Positions 1 to 10,690 of a stretch of DNA of 64,000 nucleotides are shown one piece after another. Position numbers and translations under genes: made by a program. The notes beneath the pieces are model-generated. The model saw only the letters and a list, made by a program, of their open reading frames with translations, did no database searches and was not told the DNA's origin. Each line of letters opens with the position of its first letter. The first letter of the stretch is position 1. Source of the DNA: Myoxocephalus aenaeus (lineage: Eukaryota; Chordata; Actinopteri; Perciformes; Cottidae); contig JBAMJR010000140.1 of NCBI GenBank assembly GCA_038501785.1, positions 2,286,001-2,350,000 on the forward strand, read 5' to 3'.

Positions 1-812
1 CAGACTGTCGATAGAGGGGCACCGTTATCCCCATATTTAAACGATACCTTCCAGTGTGGCCAGCTGGAACAACTAACTATCCTTGTGACCTCAGCACTGC
101 TCTGGGTTGTTTCCCATACCCGCCTTCACCATTTGTTCCTCTCTGTTTGGCCACAGGTGGAACAAAGAAGGCCATTACTCGTAATATACTTCCATTAATT
201 TCACCCTGAAAGAGATGTTAAAATGGGAGACCCCATAGCCGAGTGCTTCGGGCGCATACCACATGGCAATCTAATTACCCGAGGGTCGGATTAAAGGATC
301 CCTATATGCTCTTTGAGCAACAAAGAATAAAACATTCAAACTCAAAGCTACAAGCGCCATCAAGGTCCAGTGTTGATTTTAAAGTTTCAAAAATGTTCTC
401 TTCTGAAAAATTTGAATTTAGTGGTGAGTAGAAGCCGAGGCAGCTCCGGCATCCGTATAATTAGGGGCGAAATTACATTCATTATTGTAATTTACATCTC
501 ATTTCCAATCCAATTATTAGCAGTTTGACCTGCACGGCACATGTTAGCATGGAGATCTAAAATGGGCTCCCAAGACGGAGGCAAGGGAGGGGTGGAGGAC
601 AGGAAGAGAGTGAGAGGCAGAGTTTGGGACTTTGGGAGTTGTAGGAGGGGGAAAAAACAATCAATATGGCTCTAAAAGATGATGATTTTAAATAGCCATA
701 ATTCTCTGCCTCAGAGCACAGCTGCCAAGGGCGCCGCTGCAACACTTTGATGTCTGATATGCAATATTGCTGCCAGTAATTTGCTCATCTGCATCTCTGG
801 AGGGACCATCGC
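1..812. other. Unique-looking intron, possible conserved non-coding block
   Basis: There is no gene here. Roughly 180-560 is low in simple repeats and moderately AT-rich, with several homeodomain-type cores (TAATT/AATTA, for example CCAATTATTAG near 511 and CTAATTACCC near 270). That style is seen in vertebrate conserved non-coding elements. This is pattern-based only; conservation cannot be seen from one sequence. Confidence 0.3.
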
Positions 813-830
813 CTGTCTGTCTGTCCGTCC

Positions 831-858
<28 letters not shown>
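813..858. repeat. (CTGT)n tetranucleotide microsatellite
   Basis: About 11 CTGT units with two CCGT variants near the middle. The minus-strand frame across it is a low-complexity artefact (repeated DRQT). Confidence 0.95.
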
Positions 859-861
<3 letters not shown>

Positions 862-1827
862 AATCTCTTAAAATTGTTATTCACTACACGCATATACATC
901 TTGTGAGGTACTTCTTCGGAGCGGAGTGGTATTAGGGACTTGTAAGTGGCAGAGAATCAGTGAAGATTATATATAGTCTCCGAGGAACAAACATATCCTG
1001 TAAACAATGCAATCTCATTGTATCCTGTTGGTTTTGCTGCACTTATGTAAACTAGCGCGGAAGAAAACATATCATTGTCCTTACCTGATCAGCTGTAGAC
1101 CCAGACCCCCGTCTCCCTTTCCTCACTTTTTTCTTCACTGTTATTATCTCTGAAAAATTGCTACAGACGGACCCATCACCGTGAGCGACACGGTGTGTAG
1201 GAAGGAAGCAATCAGTTCTCCTGTTTTGCAGCAATCTCGTCATTATATTTCTCGAATGCGAAACCTACAATTTACAGGGCATGCGAGGGACACGCTGAGA
1301 AGTGTGTGTTTGGTCGGGTGGGTCGGACAGCGCTTTCATAAGCTCTCCATTGTGGGCCCAATATGAGTCAAAGATCAAACTATTATTTCACTTTTAATAT
1401 CATTTACTGAACTCATTCGTCGATTGCAGAAACTCCATGAAGGTCAAAACGTTATTTGCCTGAATCCATGAACACACATGACACCTTGCTTGCTCAGCTT
1501 ATGTCGCCATATATTATGTTGCAAATGTAAAATAGATGGTACATTATTCTATAGCTAATTGATGCATGCATAAGGTCATAATACATAGCAATACATTTAG
1601 CAGTGTACAAAGTGATGGTTCTTTTTATTTAAGCTTTAAGCTACACAATCTGAGATGTTAAACCCACAAAGAAAAGGGTATGCAAGTGTGTAGCTATAGA
1701 GTCATATTCATGAGCAAAGTTATATTAAGCAATATTTATCAAGATAAGTAACAAGACCAAACATTATGGTGGAGACGATAACCCTATTATCTAATTTGAT
1801 ACCATCATGATGCCATCACTTGGATGC
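859..1827. other. Intron without recognisable features
   Basis: AT-rich unique-looking sequence. No coding pattern, splice-bounded open frame or repeat structure was recognised. Confidence 0.6.
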
Positions 1828-1835
1828 AGATACTG

Positions 1836-2217
1836 CAGTGGTTCTCAAACTTTTTCTGTCACGCCCCACTTTGGATGAAGAAAAATGTTCGGGCCCCACC
1901 GCCCCAACAAAATTGTAACAAAATGCTCCAACTTTTTGTGACTCCTCCATCCGTGATTTTTTAAATAATAGAATAAAGAAAATGACAATCCCTTTCAAGT
2001 AAACCAGATTGCTCCATCAGACAAAAACTAATAACATGTGTAATCACTTTGTTAGACCATTGCAAATAAAGTTATATCTGTGCAAAAAATAACTAATATT
2101 TGGCAAAACAATTACTTATTGTGGCTGCAAATAACCTGTTTTGCACTGAATATATTTTCAAGATAATAACAATAACGTTCAACCTGTGCAAAACAAAATG
2201 GGTTTTGAGAACCACTG
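1836..2217 (+). mobile_element. Non-autonomous hAT transposon (MITE), 382 bp
   Basis: The left end reads CAGTGGTTCTCAAACTTTTT and the right end is its inverse (TTTTGAGAACCACTG), giving terminal inverted repeats of at least 14 bp. The element is flanked by a perfect 8-bp target duplication AGATACTG at 1828-1835 and 2218-2225, the hallmark of hAT transposition. The TIR resembles the common vertebrate Charlie/MER5-like CAGTGGTTCTCAA end. There is no transposase coding, so it must have been mobilised in trans. The undamaged duplication suggests a fairly recent insertion. Confidence 0.93.
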
Positions 2218-2225
2218 AGATACTG

Positions 2226-2500
2226 GGATATGGATACTTTTAAGTATTGCGATTATTGTAAGTAAGTGTTGTGATTTGATATTACCATTTAGTGTAATGT
2301 TTGTTTACTTGTTTAACATCAGTTCTAGAGACTTTTTATTTGGAAGAACTCTAAATTGATCAAATAAAAATGTTAAACTTTCAGCGTGTCAAAGGTGAAA
2401 TCAGTCAATGGCACAATTTGTTTTCTTGATTTTCTAGCAGCCTGAATGTAAAAGAATAAACACATTTCCCCTCATATATATATATAGGGCTACTTTCTTT
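2226..2500. other. Intron spacer between two transposons
   Basis: AT-rich spacer with a short (TA)n run at about 2475-2486. Nothing else was seen. Confidence 0.6.
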
Positions 2501-2929
2501 CAGGGTTCATACACATTTTGACCAGTGGATTTCCATGACTTTTCCATGACTTTAAACCAAATTTCCATGACCAAACATTTTGTGAAATCTCGGTGTAAAC
2601 ATGAAAAAGTGAGTAAATGTAGTATTTAAACGAACAAAGAGAATTCCAAAGCATACAGTAAACCTTAAATGACACAAATGAATGAGAGACAATAGTTTGA
2701 TTAAAAGAATAAACATTTATATAGATGCCTGTATGTATGCCTGCTTATATTTTGAGCGTCTATCTTTTAAAAGCATATTAATTATTTCAAACTCAGCGTA
2801 AATGAACGTTTCCATGACTTTTCCAAAACTTTGGGGATTTTATTTTTTTCAAGGACTTTTCCAGGCCTGGAAATAACCATTGTAAAATTCCATGACTTTT
2901 CCAGGTTTTCCATGACCGTAAGAACCCTG
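2501..2929 (+). mobile_element. hAT-like non-autonomous transposon, copy A (uninterrupted)
   Basis: Starts CAGGGTTCATACAC and ends TAAGAACCCTG, giving TIRs of about 12 bp with one mismatch. Both subterminal regions are filled with degenerate CCATGACTTTTCCA motifs. A second copy of the same family at 58519-59345 matches nearly end to end, which fixes the element boundaries. The target duplication is unclear here (CTTTCTTT left, TTTATTTG right). This copy acts as the empty-site reference for the LINE insertion in copy B. Confidence 0.85.
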
Positions 2930-3425
2930 TTTATTTGAAATCCATCACTAGCTCGCTAAAATATAATCTATAATATGTATTTATTTGTGTGGGTTGTGTG
3001 AAACCACATATCCATTCACATAGAACACTGGCATTTCATACTATTTAAGGAAATACTATCTTGTTTACTGCAAATTGATTACAGAGAGAAAGAGAGAGAA
3101 CAACTGCTGGCTGAGCTTTTAGCTCAAGACATGAGCTTTTCTCAGCAGAAACAAAAATAAGATATGTATTCATAATTTTTTATAATGAATACAAATAAAG
3201 TTAAGAAACTAATGGTCATTTAGTCGTTTAGGCTCACCCACAACGCCGCGCCTGCTTAGTTTGAAGCGAAGTATACGGCAGGTCAGATGGCATCAAACAG
3301 ACCGGTTTACTTTCAGATTGCTCCATTCTCTGGAACGATTTCCATAAATCTCCACAGTCTAACAGGCAGGTTGAGAGAAGCTTATGTCAGGGCTGGGGGA
3401 GTTAAGTCTACTGTTCATTCATGTG

Positions 3426-3428
<3 letters not shown>
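2930..3428. other. Intron, no gene seen
   Basis: AT-rich unique-looking DNA with a short AGAGA run near 3084-3100. An open frame from 3287 runs straight into the GT repeat and is not coding. Confidence 0.6.

Positions 3429-3520
<92 letters not shown>
3429..3520. repeat. (GT)n microsatellite, ~46 units
   Basis: Perfect GT dinucleotide run. In the pard3 transcript (minus strand) it reads as (CA)n. Confidence 0.98.
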
Positions 3521-3522
<2 letters not shown>

Positions 3523-4460
3523 ATGCCCATATGTGAGTTTGGTTTGAATCTCTCAGATGTCTTTTGAAGTTTAAGACAGCGCTGCATCAGCTCACCGGTT
3601 CCACTTCATGGGGGGTGAATATGTGGACATGAGCTACGTCACTGACTGCTGTGCCATTTTCTGGCTGTGTGTGCATGTCGACTTTGCTCTGGCATGTGTG
3701 CTCTCGCTCATGCAAGACTGATTTTTCCAACTGTCTCTCAATTCCTTCAGTCTGTCTTACGCCGCCGTTCCCTGGACGCGCTGCGCCGTCTTGACAGACA
3801 CTCGACTCCACGCGATACACCTGACGCTCCGAGCCAAACCGACGCAACAGAAGTTTACTTTGTTGCGTTTTGGTATTTGGTATTGTCCCGTGACACACAT
3901 TTATTGGTAACCTATACTCTTTGTGTATTTCATCCATGATTGTGACAGCCTGGGAGATTCAAAACAATAATATAACTTTATCTAAGCCCGGCCAAACTTT
4001 ATGCTGTGATGCAGCGTCTCGGATTTTCATACCGTACCGAAATTGCTGAGTATGTGCCTCTTTCTGTAGTAATGTGTAGCTTTCAGGTGTCAGCTTTCAT
4101 GTCCATATCCTTTTAAGCTTTACATTTTCAATTCCTGCTGTTGGCACAGATTTTCTGGCTCATTCTTAAAAAAATGCCCAACACGGGTCTTTCTGCTTTT
4201 AGATATTATACTCACATCCTAACAATGTCAGTTGCTTTTTGCTGGAAGGTAGAAAATGCAGTTCAAGCTCCCTGATATCCTAATGAAGTAAGTTGTAAGC
4301 AAGGTTGTTGTGTTTTTTGTTGAGTTTGACATTTGTCATGAATGAAAAGCCAAGTTATTGAAATGAGTATATCATGGATAATTGTGTGATGTGTGTACCA
4401 TTAACTTACTATTACGACATGTAATGATGGCTTTGTTTTAACACAGTACTGAACAGTTAT
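3521..4460. other. Intron flanking the exon, no second exon recognised
   Basis: Open frames on both strands around 3587-3939 overlap each other and show no splice-site support or recognisable domain, so I treat them as chance. The remainder (3940-4460) is AT-rich unique-looking intron. Confidence 0.55.
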
Positions 4461-4470
4461 TTAGACTCAC
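4461..4470 (-). promoter_or_regulatory. 5' splice donor of the pard3 exon
   Basis: Minus-strand sequence is CCA|GTGAGTCTAA, a strong U1 match. The frame meets a stop 16 nt beyond the junction (TAA), so the intron could not be read through to a long product. The split codon begins with A, as expected if the next exon starts by completing Asn. Confidence 0.8.
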
Positions 4471-4645
4471 TGGATCGCAGAGAGGACGGGGTGACCTCGA
4501 CCTCGCTGTTGGCCTGGCAGGGCTGAAAGGTCGATGCTGAACTCATGTCACTGGCGAAGGGTTCCGGACTCTGCGTACCGGTGGAGCTGGCACTGGTACC
4601 GTCACCTCCATTGTGAGGATCCTGCTCTTCATATACTGCTACCAG
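4471..4645 (-). CDS. pard3: Internal coding exon of Par-3 cell-polarity scaffold (partial gene)
   Basis: Read on the minus strand from 4645 down to 4471, this 175-bp exon encodes 58 codons plus one base (phase 0 in, phase 1 out). It begins LVAVYEEQDPHNGGDG, continues TSASSTGTQSPE and ends EVEVTPSSLRS. I recognise this as the PARD3 segment that closes the N-terminal CR1 self-association domain (last strand LVAV) and enters the linker before PDZ1. The mammalian paralogue PARD3B lacks the GGDGTSASSTGTQSPE block, so PARD3 is favoured. The segment is about two residues shorter than my recollection of human PARD3, in the linker. The acceptor is a CT-rich tract ending CCAG; the donor is GTGAGT at 4470-4465. 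The leftover A fits the Asn codon expected next. Par-3 organises the apical PAR complex with Par-6 and aPKC. Teleosts carry duplicate pard3a genes, and one exon cannot say which this is. The open frame continues into intron on both sides (4457-4777), but those residues are not Par-3. Confidence 0.92.
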
Positions 4646-4680
4646 CTGGAGAGAGAGAGGGGGGGGTGTTAGTGTGTGTT
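4646..4680 (-). promoter_or_regulatory. 3' splice acceptor, polypyrimidine tract and branch point of the pard3 exon
   Basis: On the minus strand the bases just upstream of the exon are a C/T tract ending CTCTCCAG. A branch-point-like CACTAAC sits about 25 nt from the AG, with the branch A opposite position 4670. Length, spacing and pyrimidine content are those of a normal vertebrate acceptor. This fixes the exon start at 4645 although the frame stays open further upstream. Confidence 0.8.
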
Positions 4681-4790
4681 TTAGGAGGTCACAGGTATCT
4701 GCATAAGCGGCACATATGTCAGGTATGTGTCCATACATGAAGGGGTGCAGAAGGTATTCTGCCTCAGCCCAAATCACTCAATCATGCAGC

Positions 4791-4831
<41 letters not shown>

Positions 4832-4850
4832 CCTCTCTCTCGCTCTACAG
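4791..4850. repeat. (CT)n microsatellite upstream of the exon
   Basis: CT-dinucleotide run about 145 bp upstream of the exon in gene orientation, read as (GA)n in the pre-mRNA. Shorter (GA)n runs lie at 5214-5240. Purine-rich intronic repeats this close to an exon can influence splicing; that is inference. Confidence 0.95.
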
Positions 4851-5397
4851 CGTAATCTTGCAACATCTGCAGTCGTGTAGCGCGGGGTGTTCCGGGTTGC
4901 CAGGTTTGGCTCCCACAGTGAGCAGCTGCTCCATCCTCACAAAAGGTGATACGTTGCCATGTTTCCCAGGCCAGATAGGGAGAGAACTCCCTACAGCATC
5001 CCATAATTACCAGAGTCCGACACGCACGCCTCGTCACTGCAGCCAACTCACCCACTTAACAAGAGAGCGAGGGAGGAAGAGAGCGCAGCCGGGATTATGG
5101 GGCGCGAGAAACACGGGACTCTGTTTCCTCTTTCGCCGGGATGAGGAAAATTAAGATCGGCCAACGCTGATTGACACGAGTCAAAGCTTACTCTTGACTC
5201 ATGTCAAAACATGCAGAGAGAGAGCGAGAGAGAGAGAGCAATAAAAAGCCTCGGATTACCACCATGGTCTCACTTTACAAGTTGCAGTTTACATCCATCT
5301 ACTGTATGTCCAAAATGTCACTTAACTTTATCCCATTAGACATTTGTGTGAAATTGTCACAATTAGCACATGCATTCTTGAGCGAGGGCCAAAGACG

Positions 5398-5592
5398 TAT
5401 TTTGTGAGGTCACAGTGACCTTTGACCCCTCAATCCTAATCAGTTCAACCTCGAGTGCAAGTGGACATTCGTGCCAAATTTGAAGAAGTTCGCTACAAGG
5501 TGTTCCCGAGATGTTCACGAGACCTTGACCCTTGACCCCCAAACAGTCCAAACATAATGCCTCCGGTCACGGCTGTCGCCGGAGCGGAGGCC
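5398..5592. repeat. Dispersed teleost repeat fragment carrying nuclear-receptor sites
   Basis: The stretch from GTGAGGTCACAGTGACC through CCAAATTTGAAGAAGTT to ACATAATGCCTCCGGTCACG resembles, from memory, a repeat very common in percomorph genomes. I do not know its family, and no terminal repeats are visible in this copy. It contains a perfect palindromic ERE and an overlapping DR1, described separately. Edges are approximate. Confidence 0.6.
5407..5428 (+). promoter_or_regulatory. Perfect ERE palindrome overlapping a DR1 element (candidate)
   Basis: AGGTCACAGTGACCT at 5407-5421 is an exact AGGTCA-n3-TGACCT oestrogen response element. Its right half-site is also the first half of TGACCTTTGACCC (5416-5428), on the other strand a DR1 of the kind bound by HNF4, RXR/PPAR or COUP-TF. 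The site lies inside a dispersed repeat, so it may be a copy-number feature rather than a selected enhancer. Binding is not shown. Confidence 0.45.
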
Positions 5593-7404
5593 AAGTGTTT
5601 TGTATTGCCGCCACAACCTCTTTCCAAACCTCTCACGAGAGGATTACCCTCTTATTCCATCCAGACAGAGCCATCAAAGAGCGGCAGCCTGACACACTCC
5701 ATGCTACACAGAACCACAGTATGCATATTACAGACGGAGTCCCCTTTTATGTCTTTGTGCAACCTGCAAATCCTCGTAATGGAAGGCCACGGATGTGGAG
5801 CGAGCAACCAACAAAGCGAGCATGAGTCGCCATTGGGAGCAAACCGCTTTCATGTATCGTGCATCGAATTTGTCTGAAGGTAAAAAATAGCACAAGTGTT
5901 TTTCCGTGTATTTGCTGTTTGTCATCACCCCTACGCAGGGAAATCTGCATATAAACAAGTTTAGAAGAAGAAGAAGCTCTTCTTTTTGATTTAATTCACA
6001 TGCAGAGGATGATGCTTAAGTGTGCATGTTGTTTGTGTATCTGCGTCTGGATTCATTCCTTTCTGCGAGTACGCCCGTGTGGTTTACTGCCGCCGTAACT
6101 CACGGCGACATCTCTCACGCTGGCTTTGCACAATTAAAGCGGACTGCATTTCTGTTCCTTAAGACGCTTCCTCGCATCTCGACGCCGTCTCGGAGGCGTG
6201 CTTCGTCACCGAAAGGCTTTGCCCATTTCACTCTAATCACGTTTCAATGCGATCTTGAAATTACATTCCTCAGGTTGTGAGAGTTTTGTCGCAAGATTTT
6301 CTCAGCGCACCAGAGAGGCAATCAGAGAGGAAAGAGAGCCGGCGCTACAAAATAAGAAGGCCTTAATATTAGAAATCAGGCAGTCTGAGGAGGCAATTTG
6401 CTGATGGTTTTGCTTAATGGCAAATGTGTAAATTCACGTCTCATTGCTGTGTGTCTCTGTAACCTGCCGCATTTTCATATCTTAGACTTTGATATCTTGT
6501 TTCTTTACAAGATGTTAAAAATGATCTTAGGAGGCGGAGGATTTTGTTTGTGTTTGAAGGATGACATGGTGCTTTGGCTAAAAATGTTTGTGATAACGAT
6601 GAAAGGACTCAGACGGAGTGAAGGGTCGTCCCCAGAGGCATTTGCAGCACCGAGTGCATGTGCGAGCCAATGAATCATTAGTGACAAAGTAATCAGGACT
6701 CCCATTCATATGTTGCTGGGAGTTTCTTTTTTCTCGCAACCTGACAAGCCCGCTGCCTGCCAGCTGCCCATTTAGAGAATAAAAAACTGTTGTTGGTGTC
6801 GCGGCGAAGCGTGATTCATTTTTAAATGCATTCCAAATCCCTCTAATTAGGTCCACTTCGCTCTGCCTTGCATCCTTTCACCAGACACTCCAGAGCACTC
6901 TGTGCATATCTGACATGTACGGCTAAACTCATCCACACACCCTCCATCTCATAATCAAATGGGTCTGCATTCATCCCGCTATTCAATATTTATGGGCTCT
7001 TGAAAGTGCTCGTGCGTCCCCTAAACCCAGCGAGAGATGAAAAGTTCCCACTGCGCAGAAAGCTGATTTCTCCCTTTTGGGCGGTGCCACAATATTTTTG
7101 CTTTTTTTCTGCTTCTTTGCTGCGTCTGTTGTTGATCTGGTCACCTGAGGTTTACATGACATGGAGATTGAATTAATCCCCAATGAAAGTTGTCAACAAC
7201 ATAGTGTGGTGAAGTTTAGTTCTGGAAATGGTATTGAACTGTGTGCGTCTTTATGATGCATATCATATTAGTATCAGTCAACCATGAGCATAATTTATCA
7301 ACCAAAATTGAAAACGTTTTTGGAATCCAAACAAGTGTGTCCTACCGGGTCCAGTAGTGGGACTCTGAATTTCCATTCCCAGAGGTGCCAGCATTACTTG
7401 TAGC
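5593..7404. other. Intron, unique-looking, no gene
   Basis: Several overlapping frames at 5532-5958 and 6398-6856 lack a consistent coding strand and are read as chance. Around 6590-7160 the sequence is free of simple repeats, with homeodomain-like and AT-rich cores, and could be a conserved non-coding block; not verifiable here. Confidence 0.5.
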
Positions 7405-7406
7405 TA

Positions 7407-7703
7407 CCGTAAAAGTTGCGTTACAAGCCGCTACCACCCTCGGTCAGTGTCCCCGTTAGCTCCCTGCTGTAGCCAGCTAGCGCTCATGCTAGCGCTCCGC
7501 TAGCTCTCCGACAACCACCGAAGGTAGCGGGACCAGCTTGACACCCGACGCGGGCAGAGGGGACGCGGGCAGTAGCAGCAGCAGCTGTAGCAAGCTAGCA
7601 GCAGCGCAAGCTCGCAGCAGCGCAAGCTAGCGCTGCTGCTAGCTTGCTACAGCGGGGACACCCACCGGAGGTAGAAGCGGCTTGTAACCCGACTTTTTTA
7701 TGG
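7407..7703 (+). mobile_element. GCTAGC-rich foldback MITE, copy 1
   Basis: The left end CCGTAAAAGTTGCGTTACAA is inversely repeated at the right end (TTGTAACCCGAC then a T-run and ATGG), flanked by TA on both sides (7405-7406, 7704-7705). Inner arms GGTCAGTGTCCCCG and CGGGGACACCCACCGG pair next. The core is a string of GCTAGC and AGCAGC motifs that folds back on itself. A second copy in the same orientation lies at 38800-39117. A TA target duplication suggests Tc1/mariner-type mobilisation, but the family is unknown to me and there is no coding. Confidence 0.8.
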
Positions 7704-7705
7704 TA

Positions 7706-8458
7706 GTTGTTTGTGACTGTGACCAAAACATAAAAACGGTTCTAATAAAGTGAGTTGGAAAGAAAGTAAACCTCCTCACACACTAATGATCAATACACGT
7801 GTTTCTTTGGAGGAGGTATGGGCCGCCAGATTTGGTGCTCCTCGAGGCCACCTCCATTCCTCGCCTCTCTCCGAGCTCTCTCCGTCTGTGCCGGGGATGA
7901 TGGGGCACTCTTGGCCGCAGGGAATACTGACGCAATTGTTGCTGTTGACGGGACAGAGCTCAAGCTGAAAACCATTACACAAACGCTCTCCCCTCCGTCT
8001 GGGAATTGGTCACAGCCACTTTTGAACTGAGAACATTTCATGTTTCAAATTTTTTTTTTTCTTCCCCCGTGGCTGCTGTGCGGTTGCGGCGAGTTGTATT
8101 TCGAAGTTTTTCAAAGGGAGGGGGAAAAGTTTTTTAGCGATGCAAACAAGAAACGGGAACAGCATGGCTAATTGTCAAGTGGCGTAACAGCTGAGGAGTC
8201 AGAGCGGAGGGAGAAGAGGGGAGCGAAAGAGAATAACAAGACGCTACAACCGACGAAAAAACACACAGTTATATCAAAACCAAGAGGTAGGAAAAGAGGA
8301 AGGAGAGAAGGAGAGCACATGACAGGATGTGAGTTGAAAATGTTCCACTTTCCAGTCTCAGGATAAACTCTGGAGCGATTTGAAAAACCTATTTAGCTCC
8401 TACCTGCTTCAGTTGAGAGAAGCGAGAAAAAGGGAAGAACCACTGAGTCTCATTTCAT
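7706..8458. other. Intron, no gene seen
   Basis: Moderately GC-rich, with overlapping short frames on both strands that shadow each other. Nothing recognisable. Confidence 0.5.
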
Positions 8459-8459
8459 G

Positions 8460-8460
<1 letters not shown>

Positions 8461-8507
<47 letters not shown>
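8461..8507. repeat. (CT)n microsatellite
   Basis: TC/CT run of about 24 units. Confidence 0.96.
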
Positions 8508-8509
<2 letters not shown>

Positions 8510-9703
8510 GGAGCTACAACATTGCTGCTGCCTTAAGCCCCTGGAGCAAGGCTGACACTCATCCACTCTCAGCCGGTTCCACTGTCTGTCACAGCAGCTG
8601 CCAATCAACCGCTATCTACCTGGAAGCCTGAGGGCTGCTGGAGAGAGGCAAGAGCACGGGATGGAGAGGCAGGATGATGAAGGGGTGAGGTGAGGCGAGG
8701 CGGAGGAGAAGAAGCAAAAGGAAAAGAGAGAGAGAGAGAGTCAGAAGAAGAGGCCGGGCATTCTCTGCAGCCTAGGTAAAGGCGGTATTTGGAATTCAGC
8801 ATTTCCATATCTGTAACGGAGCGAGCGGGAGCCAGGGCACGGGGAAAAAATAAAAAATCGGAATCTCAGGGATGCCTTTCATGTTGGCCTCCTTTGATCT
8901 CCTGCTGGCTTTTGGCAGCCAGGGTGGTGTAGGAGAAGAAGAGATGGAGAGACGGAGCAGCTGAGGAGGGGATGAGGAGCTGTTTTGACAACCTCCCTCC
9001 ATCTTTTTTTTTGTCTCTGATCTGCCAGGAAGCCCGGGCATTAGGATTGGCAGCGCTACAAAACATCCGTCCCAGGCGCGCACCGAGCCCCTCTCCAAAG
9101 ACACGAGACAACAGAGGCCATTAGTAGTCACGGGGCAGCGCTGGCAGTGCCACCAGAGACGTGTAATACCTGCCCCGCGATGCTCCGACGCTAATCCATA
9201 TCTGCCATGACAGCTTTTTCACAGCCGAGTGGAAGGGACGGCTGACACGAGTCAACCGCGCGGGAAACCTGTCCGCTCCATCCACACCTTCAATTAAAGA
9301 GCACATCCAAAGCCGTGCCGGGCTACGTCCTGCTGTGAATATTTAGTGCGGCACAAAGAGGCAAGATTCATATGTATTCATTTGTCTGTCACACGTTTCC
9401 CTTCCTATCCAGAGGCTAAAACGCAGTGTTTTACTAATAAGCAGTGATTATAACATAAATAATTGACGGATTAGCTGATTTTTATTAAGATGAGTTTCCT
9501 CTCCCCGTCTCCTTCTCTTCTATCTGCGTGTGAGAAGGTTAAGCGAGGCTCTGTGGAAATGTCTCTTATATTTGTTTTGAGAAGAAAAACGGAGGGATTG
9601 ACTCTTTAGTCGGTGTATTAATTGGCTTAATGAATAAGTTGTGCTGAGGTCTAAGCTGCCTGAGGTAGCTGTCACACGTATACTGCCTCAGCTAGAAAAC
9701 ACA
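8508..9703. other. Intron with a possible conserved block
   Basis: 8640-8750 is purine-rich (GA/GGA). 9115-9310 is repeat-free with CpGs and a CAATTAAAGAG motif, in the style of a non-coding conserved element. No gene was recognised. Confidence 0.4.
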
Positions 9704-9712
9704 AACACACCA

Positions 9713-9743
<31 letters not shown>

Positions 9744-9747
9744 CACA
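9704..9747. repeat. (CA)n microsatellite, interrupted
   Basis: Interrupted CACACACC units followed by a perfect CA run. The long plus-strand frame covering 9641-10276 includes this run and is not supported as coding. Confidence 0.95.
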
Positions 9748-10690
9748 GTCCAGGTTCCCCTTTTGCTTCCGATCATTTATCATCATTTTATTGCAAGGGC
9801 ACCAGGGGGGCAAAGTTATTACAGGAACAGTAGCGCTGGAAACTGTGAGAGCCACTGCTCCAGAAACTCCAAGAACTCTGAACTTGTTGAGTAATAGCCA
9901 TGGGCCGCTATTCCTCATCCACACACACCGCCCATCTATCCATCCACGCATTCGTCCCCTCCAACAAGCCCCATCAATCAGTCATGGATCCTTTGAGCAT
10001 CCATCAAAGAGTGAGATCTTTGATGGCCTATTAGTATGCAAACAGATCCACGCAGTACAGCCCTGGTATGATACACTCTTCACTGTAGCGACAGCACGCA
10101 GCCTTTTTGAGAGCGCGACCTTTGCTTGTAACTTTTTCATGACCTTCGGGCGACATCGCGGTGGAGGAAACCTTCCTCCTCCGCGAAGTCGTCCCAGTTT
10201 TCAATATTTCATCCGTTCCCCTCGTCCATTATTTCTCTCACACGGTGAGAGTCGAGCAAACCAACAAAGTGCTTAGTGCTGTATTTTTCCTGCTCATTAG
10301 GGCCATCACACATTCAGAGAATAGTTCTGCAGCACTCTGGCCTGCCATCGCGAGCATTGGAAATAACCCTCGAATGAATGGCACCCCGCAGCGCCTCGGA
10401 AACATATGCATATTTCAGGTGCTGTCACACGAGGTTGATGCGAGAGGAAGAGCGCCCTGAAGCCTTGAAATGATGTAATGCGTAAAGACGCTCCGACACG
10501 TGGAATACATCCTCCCGTTCAGAGCAGCAGAGGAGGGCGGTGGGGGGGGGGGGCTTACGCCAGAAAGCAGGGAGATGACAGGCTTAAAGAAATGTAATGC
10601 CCAAACAAGCAAACGCAAGTCCTGAAGATTGGTTTACGCTGCTGTACTAAAACAGTAAGTCATCATTTCTAGGTGGGTTCACTGCTGACG
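9748..10690. other. Intron, no gene seen
   Basis: Unique-looking DNA with a G-run near 10540-10553. 9880-10420 is free of simple repeats. No domain or exon was recognised. Confidence 0.5.

Larger units (their letters stand above)
1..4470 (-). other. pard3: Start of the pard3 intron that follows the exon
   Basis: With the gene on the minus strand, everything left of the exon is the beginning of the next intron (at least 4470 bp). I see two DNA transposon copies, one long GT repeat and unique-looking sequence, but no sequence resembling the next Par-3 coding segment (MPLHVRRSSDPA-type residues). The following exon must lie beyond the left edge. Confidence 0.75.

Noticed and set aside
2493..2937. 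Target duplication for hAT-like copy A
   Set aside because: CTTTCTTT versus TTTATTTG only agree when shifted by one base; not claimed.
3587..3939. Overlapping 116- and 90-codon frames
   Set aside because: Equal frames on both strands, no domain or splice-site logic.
4457..4777. 106-codon minus-strand open frame as a complete small gene
   Set aside because: Only the central 58 codons resemble Par-3. The flanks read through the splice acceptor and donor, so it is an exon with open intronic margins.
9641..10276. 211-codon plus frame
   Set aside because: Begins in CA-repeat DNA (poly His-Thr) and has no recognisable domain; long frames of this kind arise by reading through dinucleotide repeats.
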